Shown here piece by piece: positions 1 through 10,926 of a stretch of 64,000 bases of DNA. A model generated the notes under the pieces. The model was not told where the DNA came from, did no database searches, and was given only the letters and a program-made list of their open reading frames with translations. The stretch covers positions 5,952,001 through 6,016,000 of the forward strand of contig JARFIW010000139.1 of the NCBI GenBank assembly GCA_036346225.1. The letters run 5' to 3'. The stretch is from Platerodrilus igneus. Taxonomy: Eukaryota > Arthropoda > Insecta > Coleoptera > Lycidae. Position 1 is the stretch's first letter; every line of letters starts with the position of its first letter. A program made the position numbers and the translations under genes.

Positions 1-1370
1 GCCCCCTGAATTTTTTAATGAGAGTAGCAAGTTTGGATTTTTTAAGCGAAGCAGGAACTGCATGGATAGAAAGCTACGCGATACATGTAATAAACCAAGG
101 GACAATGACCCACTAAATGAATGGATTTAAACACCTACATCTATCTATCATCTCATTTATCCCCAGCTCTGTAATGGAGATAATTTGTGAATGCACACTG
201 TTTGGATTTTGATGATAACGCGTGAGAACCTCTGAAATAAAAACGTTGCTTTCGCAGTTTGTAAAAGCGGTTAGACAAGGAATCGCAAAGAGAGAATCCT
301 GTGGGTTCATCGAACTGTGGCCGATTAGATCAATAACGCTTTAATTATTTGGCTGGAGTTTATACCTATCAAAGCAGGCTTTATCAATTTTGTTTTAAAC
401 AGCTTTATTGTTATGTTTATGAAGTGATTGCTTGATGTTTTTGGCAATGAACTGTTAAATAAATACGTTAGAATTTGTTTTCCGTGTGGGAAAAATTCTC
501 GACTAAGAAACTCCTGTGGGATACTGATACAACATATTTTTTGTATGTTTCATCTTGAAATTTCAATATGGCGTAGCGACGCCATGTAGTGACCGCACAA
601 TACGTATTTTTGTGGATTGATTTTATTTAAATCGTGATTGAATTCTATAATTTGAATTGACTTAGTGCCACTACGTTTCAATTACTGAGAACGGATTGAA
701 AAGGTGCAACTGCAACATAGAATTTTTTATACGCTACCGAAAATTTTAGTAAAAAGCGAAAATCCTAGTAATTAGGTACTTTCTTAAATCACCTAGAAGT
801 TATAATTTTTTAGGAACGTAAATTTAGCCCCAAAACATGGGGTATAAAGCTTTATAACCGGTTATATTTCCTTGCCCCTAATATGCGCCCTAATCCAACT
901 TAAAATTAAACATGTAAATGTTAAAAAACAAAAGGGTGTCATAAATTAATTTGGCGGATTCCATTTCAACTCCACGCCCACCGCCAAATCAAGTTACACC
1001 CAATTCTATTTTTAACATTTGTTGTGCCCAAAACGTATTCTGGCGTGCTTACAAATTCAAACCTAGAACATCAAAAAACAAAAACTTACAAAGAAATTAT
1101 ATTATTTCGTTTGAACTTAACACAGCGCCAATATAAAATTATTAGATGTTTCTCTTTTGGCTTCTTGTGCCAACAATTTTCCCTAATGTGTTCAGAACCG
1201 TTGCATATATAACGTAAAAACAGAGAATTATAAACGAAATGTTGTTTGGTGCCAACCTTACGCTCAACGTAAAGCTGATTTGAAACATTAATTTTTTGCG
1301 CCCAAAATGCTTTCAAATGATCCCAAAAATTCAAATCTGTAGTAATTAAAACAAAAAGTTATCAGCATCA
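1..1370. other. AT-rich sequence with no recognised gene
   Basis: Open frames here are short, overlap on opposite strands and show no family motif. I recognise no repeat, RNA gene or regulatory site. Confidence 0.5.
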
Positions 1371-1374
1371 ATCC

Positions 1375-1965
1375 TGGAACTCGTTGGACTCATACCTCCG
1401 TTGTTTCCTATTCTGAGCTAACCTACACATCTGAAATTTCCACAGCTTACGTCTTTCACCATTTGTGTACAATAACCTAATCTAGCTTTACTTCTACCTC
1501 TCCTTTTTCCTTTTCGGCTTCTAATATATCACACACTATTCCTCATACCGTATAACTAGTCCTGTCTCTTCTATATTTTACTCTTTTCCATATATTTCCT
1601 TCTTCCCCTACCATTTATAGTGCATCTTTCTTCTTAAATTTGTCTATCCATGATATCTTCGTAGTATGTCTATAGTACCACCTTTCAAATGCTTCTATCT
1701 TTTTCCTGTCCACTTCTTCTGCTGTCCACATTTCACAGCCGTATAGTGCAGAGCTGCACACGTATGCTTTCAGCAGTCCTTTCCTTTTTTCCTTATTTGT
1801 TATCTTCGAACGTATTAGTTGCTTTTTCGTGTTAAATACAGCACAACCTTGTGCTAATCTTTGTTTTATATTTTTTGCATTTTTTCCATCTTGCGTTATT
1901 TGGCTTTCTAGGCAGGAAAATCCCTTAAGTTCGGTTTCCTATTTGTACTCTGGTTTTTGTCTTAT
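1375..1965 (-). mobile_element. RTE-like LINE, 3' end of ORF2 (subfamily A)
   Basis: Read on the minus strand, this encodes broken pieces of the C-terminal part of a non-LTR retrotransposon ORF2: a GSQITQDGK-like stretch after the RT domain, then a degraded CETW-like region. Several frameshifts and stops rule out function. The same segment recurs at 2255-2960, 21270-21860, 35240-35620 and 36180-36640, so the family call rests on mutual similarity as well as motifs. The downstream tail at 1375-1400 matches the tails of the other copies (a ccagttcctgga-like motif). EN and RT are missing, consistent with 5' truncation. Clade (RTE-like) is inferred. Confidence 0.75.
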
Positions 1966-2254
1966 TTCCCCCTCTTTTATATACTGACCACGACAGAAAC
2001 CCTTGGACTACCTACCGCAAATTAACCAAACCATCCCGTACCCACATTCTAACAGCACAAATATATAACTCCCCCATAGACTATGAGTCGCCTCTACACA
2101 CCTTACTAAAGCTTACCTAGGTTAGATATGAATCGGGTGGATCCCATAAGGTGGATCTGAATATGGCTAGTCGAAGAAAACTCTTACCTAGGTTAGATAT
2201 GAATGCAATGAGCAAAAGTGTGCCGATTCGCCTGACATCATTCTACTGACCACT
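1966..2254. other. Unassigned spacer with a 22 bp direct repeat
   Basis: Between two LINE tails in opposite orientation. The 22-mer cttacctaggttagatatga(at) occurs at about 2112 and 2185, about 73 bp apart. I recognise no coding sequence. Confidence 0.4.
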
Positions 2255-2962
2255 ATTGATATGTTTAGATTTGCAGATGTTATAACGGTATTAACATACA
2301 AGGAAGTTAGAAACAGCTCTTAATGGAATGGAAATGGTACTAACAGAAAAATACGGCACGGCAATCAACAGCAATAAAACTAAAGTACTAGAATATAAAA
2401 ACCAGAATACAAATCGGAAATGAGAATTTACAGGAGGTTAAACGCTTCTACTACGTAGGAAATCAAATAATGCAAGATGGGAAAAGTGCAGAAGTTATAT
2501 AAAACAAACATTAGCACAAGGTCGTGCTGTATTTAACAAGAAAATGCTACTACTATCTTCAAAGACAACAAACATAGAAACAAGGAAAAGATTGCTTAAA
2601 ACATGTGTGGAGCACAGTAATGTACGGCGTTAAAACGTGTATAATAGGAGAAACGGACATGGAAAAGATAGAAGCCTTTGAAATGTGGTGCTACAGACGT
2701 GCGATGAAGATATCATGGACAAAGTTAAGATCAAAAAGGTACTAGAAAACATAAGAAAAGAAACAAATTGTAGAAAACGGTAAACGAATAGGAGAGGTGG
2801 AATGATAGGACACGTTCTAAGGCATGAGAGAATAGTGCGTGCAAGGTATATTAAAAGCAAAGAAAGGACGAAAGAGGTCGGGATGAACCTAGATTAGACT
2901 ATTGCGCGCACATAGTGAAGGATGTAGACTGTGGGAATTTCAGGGTAATTTGTAGGTTAGTT
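2255..2962 (+). mobile_element. RTE-like LINE, 3' end of ORF2 (subfamily A)
   Basis: Begins with a degraded RT catalytic box (reads RFADV where FADD is expected) and runs through the post-RT region: the EAFEMWCYR-like segment appears in shifted frames, followed by the HIVKDVDC-like end. Stops and frameshifts are frequent. It joins directly, at about 2962, to an endonuclease fragment of the related subfamily B. Nonfunctional. Confidence 0.75.
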
Positions 2963-3549
2963 AAGAATAGTTATGGGCGATTTTAATGCGTCAGTGGGAG
3001 AAGGTAGTGAGGGAAAATGGTAGGAAAATTTGGGTATGGTAGACGAAATGGTAGAGGAGATAGATTAGTTGAGTTTTGCCAGGGACATAGATTAGTAATT
3101 ATAAACACCCTATTCGAACAACATGTTAGAAGAAGATATATCTGGAAAGCGCCAGGTGATAGGGCTAGATACCAAATAGATTATATTTTAGTTAAACAAA
3201 GATTTAGAAACCAAGTTAAAAACTGTCTTAGTTATCCAGGGGCTGACATAGATAGCGATCATAACTTAGTTAAAATGAAGTGTAAACTAAAAGTCAAAAA
3301 ATTGAGAAAGGTTAAAAGAGAGGGATGGGATCCAGGTAAGCTTAATGATAGTGAGGTAAAAGAGGAATATAAACAAGTATTAGATAATAAGATCAAAGAG
3401 AAGGCTATAGGAGGGAAAGTAGAAAATAGGGCTGTACATGATACAGCGACCCCGGCATATAAATAAGAAAAAAATAGAAGCGAGAAAACCCTGGGTAACA
3501 AAGGAAATATTAGATTTAATGGAAAATAAAAGAAAGCTTAAACCTTTTG
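2963..3549 (+). pseudogene. LINE endonuclease fragment (subfamily B)
   Basis: A fragment of the apurinic-like endonuclease that nicks target DNA in RTE-type LINEs. Visible are GRRNGRGDRLVEFCQ, the R-Q-I-D-Y-I-L stretch and the SDHNLVK catalytic His/Asp region. An open frame runs 3017-3466; the first metal-binding strand (GDFNAS) is present just upstream in a shifted frame. Very similar at DNA level to 4545-5135, but with a ~30 bp deletion near 3430. The fragment stops abruptly at 3549, where similarity to the longer copy ends. Confidence 0.85.
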
Positions 3550-4050
3550 GTTATGGATTACTAAATTTGTGCGAGTAGCATCCAATATAAAGTCAATCGC
3601 GTAGTGGATGTATCTGTTAGAAGTATGAAAAATTTTGGTGTGGAAAATAGTCACTGATTGATTATTATAGTGGCTTGAAGTAGTTGGTGTTGAAAGCAGG
3701 AGATGGATATCTCGTGCGAAATTTAAAAACGATATAGGCTGGTATTCCCTATAGTAGGGGACCAAGAATATTACTATAGTAAGCCTGCTTATCGCAAAAG
3801 GCGATTAAAAAGCGCAGCAAGTGACAGCAGCCTTGCTGACTAAAAGATATTGGAGGTGAGTCGGTTTGTCTCGGGCGATCCTCAATAATTTACAAGGTTG
3901 TTGGAGGTTGGCCGTGACAGATACGACTTTTTGCCAAAATCTTTAAAAACTGCGTTGTGGAAAGATATGGAAACCTACCACAATATTTCCCAGGTATGCG
4001 TGGCCCAAAACACGAACTATGTATGATGGAGAGCTCACAAGTAAAATTCT
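3550..4050. other. Sequence between LINE copies, possibly 5' UTR of the next one
   Basis: No coding motif recognised. The last part may belong to the 5' UTR of the LINE at 4051-6500, since that element's conserved 5' block begins just downstream. The minus-strand frame at 3538-3765 has a FLNFAR string also seen in a chance frame near 7560, but nothing further supports a gene. Confidence 0.35.
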
Positions 4051-4407
4051 GGTCCGGAGGTAAAATATCCCCTCATTCGGATCTTCGGAAGGGGCTACTT
4101 GGGGCTCGTCATCGTAAGAATTTAAAACAACGGCTCGATTTAGTGATAGGGCTTGGACTGTAAGGTCATTACTTAGAGTAGATAAGTTAACCAATTTATT
4201 AGTCGAAATAAGAAAAGAAAAGCTGGACATTTTAGGTATTACTGAGGTGAGATGGCCAGATAGTAATGTCTTTTGGAAAGATAATTATAAACTAATTACA
4301 ACTTCTTCAACTAATGTACAGGCAGGGGTAGAAATAGTATTAGGTAAAAGATTAGGACGTAAAGTTAAAGAGTACTTACAATTTAGTGATAGAAAATTAC
4401 GGTTAGA

Positions 4408-5313
4408 TTGAGTACGAAACCAACAGACACTGTTTTAGTACAGCTTTACATGCCAACAACTCAGTACGAGGATGAGGAGGTGAAAAAGGTATACGAGGAT
4501 ATAAATACTATAGTGAGAAAAGTAAAGGGAGTTGAGAATTTAATAGTTATTGGCGATTTTAATGCGTCAGTGGGAGAAGGTAGTGAGGGAAAAATGATAA
4601 GAAAATATGGGTATGGTAGACGAAATGATAGAAGAGAAAGATTAGTTGAGTTTTGCCAGGAATATAGATTAGTAACTGTAAACATCCTATTCGAACAACA
4701 TGTTAGAAAAAAATATACCTGGAAAACGCCAGGTGATAGGGGTAGATACCAAATATATTATATTTTAGTTAAAGAAAGATTTAGAAAACAAGTTAGAAAC
4801 TATCGTAGCTATCCAGGGGCTGACATAGATAGCGATCATAACTTAGTTAAAATGAAGTGTAAGCTAAAATTCAAAAAATTGAGAAAGGTTAAAAGAGAGG
4901 GATGGGATCTAGGTAAGTTTAATGATAGTGAGGTAAAAGAGGAATATAAACAAGTATTAGATAATAAGATCAAAGAGATAGCTATAGAAGGGAACGTAGA
5001 AAATAGATGGAAAGAAATAAAACGGGCTGTACATGATACAGCAACACAAACTATAGGTAAGAAAAAAATAAAAGCGAGAAAACTCTGGATAACAAAGGTG
5101 ATATTAGATTTAATAGAGAATAGAAGAAATCTTAAACCTTTCAGAGAATTGGAAAGCGAAAGTAAGCAAAAATATAATAGAGTTAGAAATAAGATAATAA
5201 GAAATAAGATGTCAGCAGCTAATAGGTGTGAGAATTTTAGAATGGTTAGTTTAACTTCCGACGCTTTCAAAATACTAAAAATAATAATTCAAAATAGAGT
5301 AAGCTTTGACTGA
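4408..5313 (+). pseudogene. LINE ORF2, endonuclease with start of RT
   Basis: An open frame of 301 codons. Residues ~1-160 are the EN domain lacking its first strands, which lie upstream in another frame (4090-4405). Residues ~160-265 are the basic linker. From ~270 the sequence reads CENFRMVSLTSDAFKIL, the start of an RT domain. Linker and RT abut without the usual intervening stretch, so I infer an internal deletion near 5225. The first methionine is not the native start, because the EN clearly begins before a frameshift at ~4405. Confidence 0.85.
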
Positions 5314-5807
5314 GAATTATTTAGGCGAAGATCAATATGATTTTCGTAAAGACAGAGGGTCTAGAGAACTCATACTAATGATTAGGGTAATTATCGAAAA
5401 AAGGTTACAAAAAATAAAAAGACTCATTTTGCGTTTGTAGATTCAGAAAAAGCATTTGATAGCATTGGATTGATATGTTCAGGGTTTTGCGAAAAATAGG
5501 AATCTCATAGGGATAGAAAAATTATTTACAGTCTATATAAAAACTAAAGCGTAGTAATTAGATTTGATGAAATAGAAAAGGAAGCTAAGATTAGAATTCG
5601 CTGCATACTATCTCCCTTGATTTTTAATGTTTATATTAAGGAAGCTTTAAACTTAGCTAGAGAGAGAAAAGAGATAGGTATTAGTGTACAGGAACAGAAA
5701 ATAGACATGTTTCGTTTTGCAGATGATATACCCATTATAGCAGAGTCTAGAAAAAAGTTAGAGAGTTTTAAAATATTTTAGATGAGATACTACAGAGTAA
5801 CTATGGC

Positions 5808-6475
5808 ATGAGAATTAAGTCAGTAAAGACAAAGATACTGACAAGTGAGTTACATCATAGTTCTAAACCAAAATTTAAAATAGGTGATACCGAGTTAGAG
5901 GAGGTAGATGAATTTTGTTATTTAGGTAGTATAATTACAAAGGACGGACTTAGCAGAAGGGATATAGTAGCTAGAATAGCTCAAGTTAAAAAATGTTTTT
6001 AAAAAGAATGAGTTACTAATAGCTAATAGTATTAGTTTAGGTAATAGAAAAAGTTTGTCGTACCTATGGAGCGTTCTATTATAAGTAGTGAGACTTGGAC
6101 AATTAAAGAAGTAGATAAGTAAAAGATAGAAGCTTTTGAAACTTGGTGTTATAGGAGAATGTTAAAGATTAGTTGGACAGATAGAGTAACAAATGAGGAC
6201 GTTTATAGAAGGATAGGTAAGGAACCCTGTATGTGGAAACAATTAAAGTTCAGGAGAGATAGAATGATAGGGTACCAGTTAAGACACGAGGGAATATTTA
6301 GTAAGGTCTTAGATTATAGACTACCAAATAAAAATAGAGTAGGAAGACCTAGACAAAGCTATATTAGTCAAATTATTAGAGATTTAAGTTGTGAAGGTTA
6401 TGTAGACCTTTTAGACTAGCTCAGAATAGAAAAGAATTTAGAGCTGTGTCAAACCAACCTTAAGTAAGTTCGAAA
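5808..6475 (+). pseudogene. LINE ORF2, C-terminal region in two frames
   Basis: Open segments at 5808-6002 and 6159-6419 are the end of ORF2 after the RT domain. The first holds the FCYLGSIITKDG motif, the second RRMLKISWTDRVTNEDV and the GRPRQSYISQII tail common to RTE-type ORF2s. Between them the frame is broken, although the WTIKEVDK-like stretch is still legible. Ends at a TAG near 6420, with a second in-family stop signal at about 6462. Confidence 0.85.
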
Positions 6476-6515
6476 ACAAAACAAAAAAGAAATAAATAAA
6501 TAAAAATCAATAAAC

Positions 6516-6720
6516 TAAATTTCACCATGACATAACTCACAATTAGTTAGCGGTCTGGCATGTTGGTAGCGATTCGTTGCTTAAGCCTTATCATAACATA
6601 TATTTTAACACTTTTCCTTTTTTTGGAGGGGATAACCAGGTAATATTTCATTTCCTTATAAATGGAAATCATGTAAACATGTTGGAGTTCTTTGACAACC
6701 ATCAGGTGGCTAACATCTAT
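6516..6720. other. Short spacer between LINE fragments
   Basis: Nothing recognised apart from A- and T-rich runs. Confidence 0.35.
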
Positions 6721-6729
6721 GTAGAGCCA

Positions 6730-6960
6730 GGTAGATAAGTAAAAGATAGAAGAGAATAGGAGGACCTAGACCAAGCTATATTAGTCAAATTATTAGAAAT
6801 ATAGGTTGTGAAGGGTATGTAGAACTTTTTAGATTAGCACAGAATAGAAAAGAAGTTAGAGCTGCGTCAAACCGACCTTAAGTAAGGTCGAAAACAAAAC
6901 GATGATGATAAGTAAACTAGTTCCAGGACTATGATGGTCTTTATTGCTCTAGATATTATA
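6730..6960 (+). mobile_element. LINE 3' tail with internal deletion (subfamily B)
   Basis: The first ~25 bp match 6110-6135 of the longer copy; the sequence then jumps to the equivalent of 6338 and reads GGPRPSYISQIIRN, GCEGYVELF and AQNRKE before a TAA. It keeps the 3' UTR motif ctagttccaggactatgatg seen at the ends of subfamily A copies. A ~200 bp internal deletion is the simplest reading. Confidence 0.7.
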
Positions 6961-8682
6961 GATTTGACTTTTTGGGTTCATCGGGTACATTTTTGGTGGT
7001 ATTGTGAGTGTAGAAAAACTTTCAATCAAATTTTAAAATAAATACGAATTTGATTCCACTTATACTTAGCTGCAAGCAATGTCCACCTACTTAATAGTTT
7101 ACTAATTGTACAGATTGATTAACACGTAGTCTTTGAACGAAGGTGGATTGACTTTTCTACTCGTAATTCATCCTGTACTACTTTCACACTGCCTTTTCAA
7201 TACGATCAGGATTAATTACAAATTTCACGGTAAATAATTCCATACCACCCGGCAGCGTACGTTATATAACCCATCAATTGTAGCGTAGTATTTAATATGC
7301 ACACATTTTACAGTATACGTTTCAATTTAATTTCAATGCAACCAACCCATTACGAACCATTACGATCAAGAAAGCCAACAAAGTAACACAATTTCTTTAC
7401 AAGATAATAATAATTAAATTGCATTTCAACTTTCGCCGATTGTGTGAGTTCACGATAAGTTCAAAAGTCGAGCGTTGCACTGTCATAATTTAAATTGGGA
7501 ATGTGCAATTTGTGTCAGCGTAAAGAAAGAATCAATAAAGGGTTTGTTGACTTTTACATGTCGTGCGAAATTGAGGAAAATACCGGGTGGTGTACTGTGA
7601 GTACTTGGACAATTAAACTGTAAGTTTAACCAATTTATGGGTTTGGCTGATGTTAAACGGCAATGCACTCTTTGTTTAGTGCAAAAATTATTATGCAAGT
7701 TGGAGGACAAGGCAATTAATATTGCCCATTTAGTAACTGTATTGTGAGTGTGCTATTTTTTCTACGTCATTTGTTTTGATGAAACTATTTAAACTCATAT
7801 ATCTCAATGATTAATATTTCCTTCAGTTTATTAATGTTATCAAAAATAAACTAGATTCGTTAATGGACATTATGTAAGCAATAATTGAATCAAGGATTCA
7901 GGAATCGCACAATCTTAATCTATCAAAGTTTCTGTAAATTCGAAAAACAGTGTGAAGTTTAGTATGCCCTACTTTATAACTTATGAAAGAAATTTACTTT
8001 CGTAAATTGTGAATACGGGGGTGTTTAGAAATAATTTATAAAATAACAAATTAAATTTGTAAGTTAGTACATAAATGGAAAGCTACCAGCATAACTAATT
8101 TTCCCATATTCCATTTACGCCTATTTATTTTTAACAACTAAGTAATTTATTCAATACCAGGGGTGTTAGCAAAATTTTTAGATGCGGTAACAGTGTAGTC
8201 ATCAGGTACATCACATAATAATTAATAAATTTTGACATTTTTGCGTAGTCAACCAAAAGCGACAGAGTAGAAAGATATTAAATAGTTTTAAAGCTAATAA
8301 TATTTGAAGAATTATGAATTTTAATCATGATTATTTTCGAGTAACTGTTTTGTTCTATTTTTAACTGAAATGAAGTAAAAAGGTATGAATAAGATTTAAA
8401 GCTGCTCTTGGTGATAAGACACCGTCAAGAGCTGAGCGTTTTGCTAACACGAAGGATTTATATGTGGTCGCAATAAACTTGGTGATGAATTTCGCTAAGA
8501 TGCTATTCAAAAAATGATATTGACAGTCTGACATGTTAAATAGAGTGAAATTGAGTCAATTTAAGCGTCGATATGAAGCAAATTAATCAAATTAACATGA
8601 TAACTTGTGCCAAAGGGTATTGGAAGATGATTAAACTTAAAAACATCAAAGTTGGTATATAGCATTAGTAGCGATGACAACT

Positions 8683-8684
<2 letters not shown>
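6961..8684. other. AT-rich sequence with no recognised gene
   Basis: Short frames only. A stretch at 8397-8512 (+) stays open for nearly 40 codons but matches no family I can name. Confidence 0.45.

Positions 8685-8718
<34 letters not shown>
8685..8718. repeat. (AT)n array
   Basis: About 17 AT units, ending exactly at a TG dinucleotide that starts an LTR-like element. The same arrangement recurs at the six other long AT arrays in the window. Confidence 0.95.
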
Positions 8719-8720
<2 letters not shown>

Positions 8721-10882
8721 CTGTGAAACCACCAAAATCCGGGAACTACGCTTTTCGAATCGAGTCCCACAGATTGGGCGTCAAGAATGCTGTGAAACCT
8801 ACAAAAAGCTATTAATTTAACTGGTCCGTTGACTTTCTTCTGTTACTCGCCTCTTTACTCTTTTCCGCCTCGGCTGCTCACCTAGTTAAACCTTCATCCT
8901 CATTCATAAAAAAAACAAACACATTACTACCACAAACATCAACGTTAACTCTATTTACATCAATATTCACAATACATTAAAATTTCAAAATTAAAATTCA
9001 GCATAAATTTCAGTATCAGAAAATTTCAAGATTAAATCTGTTATCATTTTAATGTGCATCCAGAATTAAAGTCCTTGTAGGATGCCTACTAATTACTATA
9101 ACGATATCTGCAGACCTGAGTCTGAGTACAAAGGGAGCATCTCCCACCCCTTTACGTTAATTAACCAGGTTCGTCTAATTGAGCTCAAAGACATACCCAA
9201 ATTTTCATCATAATCAAGAACATAAATACTAAATACCCTTTCTACTTAAACAAGAAAATTTCACCTTAAAATTAAAAATTTGTTGTTAGTACAATTTCAC
9301 TACTGTCCATTTTAAGTAAATAAATTATAAAGTTATTCAACACACACCAAACATCAAAAATCGAACAACAAAGCATAAGTTACCTGAAGGTTAATGCACT
9401 CGGGCTCCAATGTACATCGTCCTCTGTTAATCACACCAATCCAACTGGGTTATGTTTAGGTCCTCGTATTGCTGGTCGCCTTTAAAATTATTTACACCAC
9501 CATTCATCTAAAGTTGTTTCAGTGCTTTTCCGGAACTCATTTGTGTATATCTGAAGCTTGTTTTCTGGATCCAGACACGTTTACGAATCATTTAATTATT
9601 AACACCCCGAAAAATAACAAAGAAATTCATACTTCTTTCACCAATATACGCCAAAACTGCCTACTTTTGTGTATTCATTTGTCGTTGCAAATTTGACTAA
9701 TTGGTACAGTGATACTAGACTTTATTACCTTGTATCTTCTTTTCTAAGTGCACTAAATTACATTCATTGTAGCACGTAAAGAACAAACTGTTTTAAATCA
9801 CCAAAATATACGAGCAAACTGTTTAAATTATTCAATCAAAATCGGAAACTAAAAAGCACTGTTTAACGCATTGAATCAATTCGAAAATCTAAGAGAGCCC
9901 CACTACTATCAACACGGGTTTAAATAGTGGTTAGCCTGTCTGTCGGTCTTGTTTCCAAAACGGACAATTTCCAGAATTTCGTATACTATGTTCCCATCTC
10001 GACCGCCTGTGCGTCGGTTCTTATTAAATTTGCACTCGCACCAGTTAAATCTCAGAAATTTCGACACGGCTCGCAACGTCTGGAAATAACTAATTAATTT
10101 TTATACAGAAATGTTATTTTTACCTCTCAAGTTTGCCTCTTATTTTCAACCAATCGCAACCCAGTGACGTTGCTCCACTCACGCCTTTTACTATATGTGT
10201 CTCCGTCTTGCGCATATTATCTGTCTCTATCTACCCTGTTCTTATTGGTGCAAATTGATATTCTTTATTATCGATTATTTCAGTCCATGTGGACTGTGAA
10301 ATTAGCATTTCATTAGCATTTCCCGTAACTATTAAGCTACGGTTTCTCCAGCATTCTCTGTAACCATTTGTTATCTGCCAAATTTACGCAGAATGAGCCT
10401 TTTAAAAATACGCAGGTGTTCAAACATAATACTTCTAAATAACACTTCTACGATTTGAATATTATTGGGTTTTTACAAGCTTTTATAGATATTATATGTT
10501 ACTAATGGTTCAATTAACTCCAATTAAAATAATACCCTTTAATTTTTAGTGACTCCTAAGCAAATATTAATTATTATCTGTACATTTTGTTTAATACCGG
10601 TTACTTAAAATTGAGTTAATTAATATAAATTTTGCACGTAATTTCCATTTGTTTATTTACTCGGAATAATTAAATTACACGTAGAGCATTTTAATACTGC
10701 TTCCTTTTTTTTTATAGCAAGCGTCTTGTAAATGATTTAAATCTCTTATTTTTAATGAAACGAATGAATTTTTATTCTCCACGGTTTTTTTTAATAACGC
10801 GTACCTTTTCCTAAAGTTTCTACACGGCGATTAAAATTATTTGATGTGATTATTTAATTTTTTACCCTGATCTAAATATGAG

Positions 10883-10884
<2 letters not shown>
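8719..10884 (-). mobile_element. LTR-like element E1 in an (AT)n array, with leader remnant
   Basis: A ~2.1 kb noncoding unit bounded by (AT)n on both sides. Its right part (about 10230-10660) aligns with 12440-12960 of element E2, same orientation, so the two are related but diverged. On the minus strand it ends GGTTTCACAGCA at 8788, continues into a short leader-like segment, then repeats GGTTTCACAGCA at 8719-8730 before the AT array. I read this as an LTR, a remnant of the primer-binding-site region, and the last bases of a second LTR left after internal deletion. The opposite end lacks a clear TG and may be degraded. LTR identity is inferred; no internal protein is attached. Confidence 0.6.
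8731..8787 (-). other. Primer-binding-site-like leader remnant in E1
   Basis: Between the two GGTTTCACAGCA copies, the minus strand reads ACGCCCAATCTGTGGGACTC. This resembles the GCGCCCAAC..TGGGGCTC leader that follows the 5' LTR in many insect LTR retrotransposons. A similar stretch lies at the same relative place in E4 (27190-27249). Confidence 0.45.

Positions 10885-10924
<40 letters not shown>
10885..10924. repeat. (AT)n array between E1 and E2
   Basis: About 20 AT units separating the two LTR-like elements, with no other sequence between. Confidence 0.95.

Positions 10925-10926
<2 letters not shown>

Larger units (their letters stand above)
4051..6500 (+). mobile_element. RTE-like LINE, longest copy in the window (subfamily B)
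   Basis: Carries, in order, a conserved 5' block (cattcggatcttcggaagg, also at the 5' end of the copy at 36180-37292), endonuclease, a shortened RT and the C-terminal region, ending in an A-rich tail (6470-6515). Endonuclease: DILGITEVRW near 4230, GDFNAS near 4553, SDHNLVK near 4835. RT: AFVDSEKAFDS near 5440 and FRFADD near 5710, with frameshifts. C-terminus: CYLGSIITKDG near 5920, ETWCYRRML near 6140, GRPRQSYISQII near 6340. Frameshifts near 4408, 5320 and 5500 plus a deleted EN-RT linker make it inactive. Confidence 0.9.

Noticed and set aside
113..310. 65-codon minus-strand frame near the window start
   Set aside because: No motif, no conserved neighbour; expected by chance in AT-rich DNA.
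2630..2860. Minus-strand frame with hydrophobic residues that looks like a membrane protein
   Set aside because: Antisense of a LINE ORF2; the sense strand carries the recognisable motifs.
4836..5270. 144-codon hydrophobic minus-strand frame
   Set aside because: Antisense shadow of the LINE endonuclease/RT frame; lysine-rich coding gives apparent Phe/Leu-rich antisense.
7483..7710. Minus-strand frame sharing FLNFAR with one at 3538-3765
   Set aside because: Similarity is limited to ~35 bp at modest identity and does not extend; too little to call a gene or repeat.
8397..8512. Open stretch of nearly 40 codons reading like a soluble protein
   Set aside because: No start context or family match; stops follow at once.
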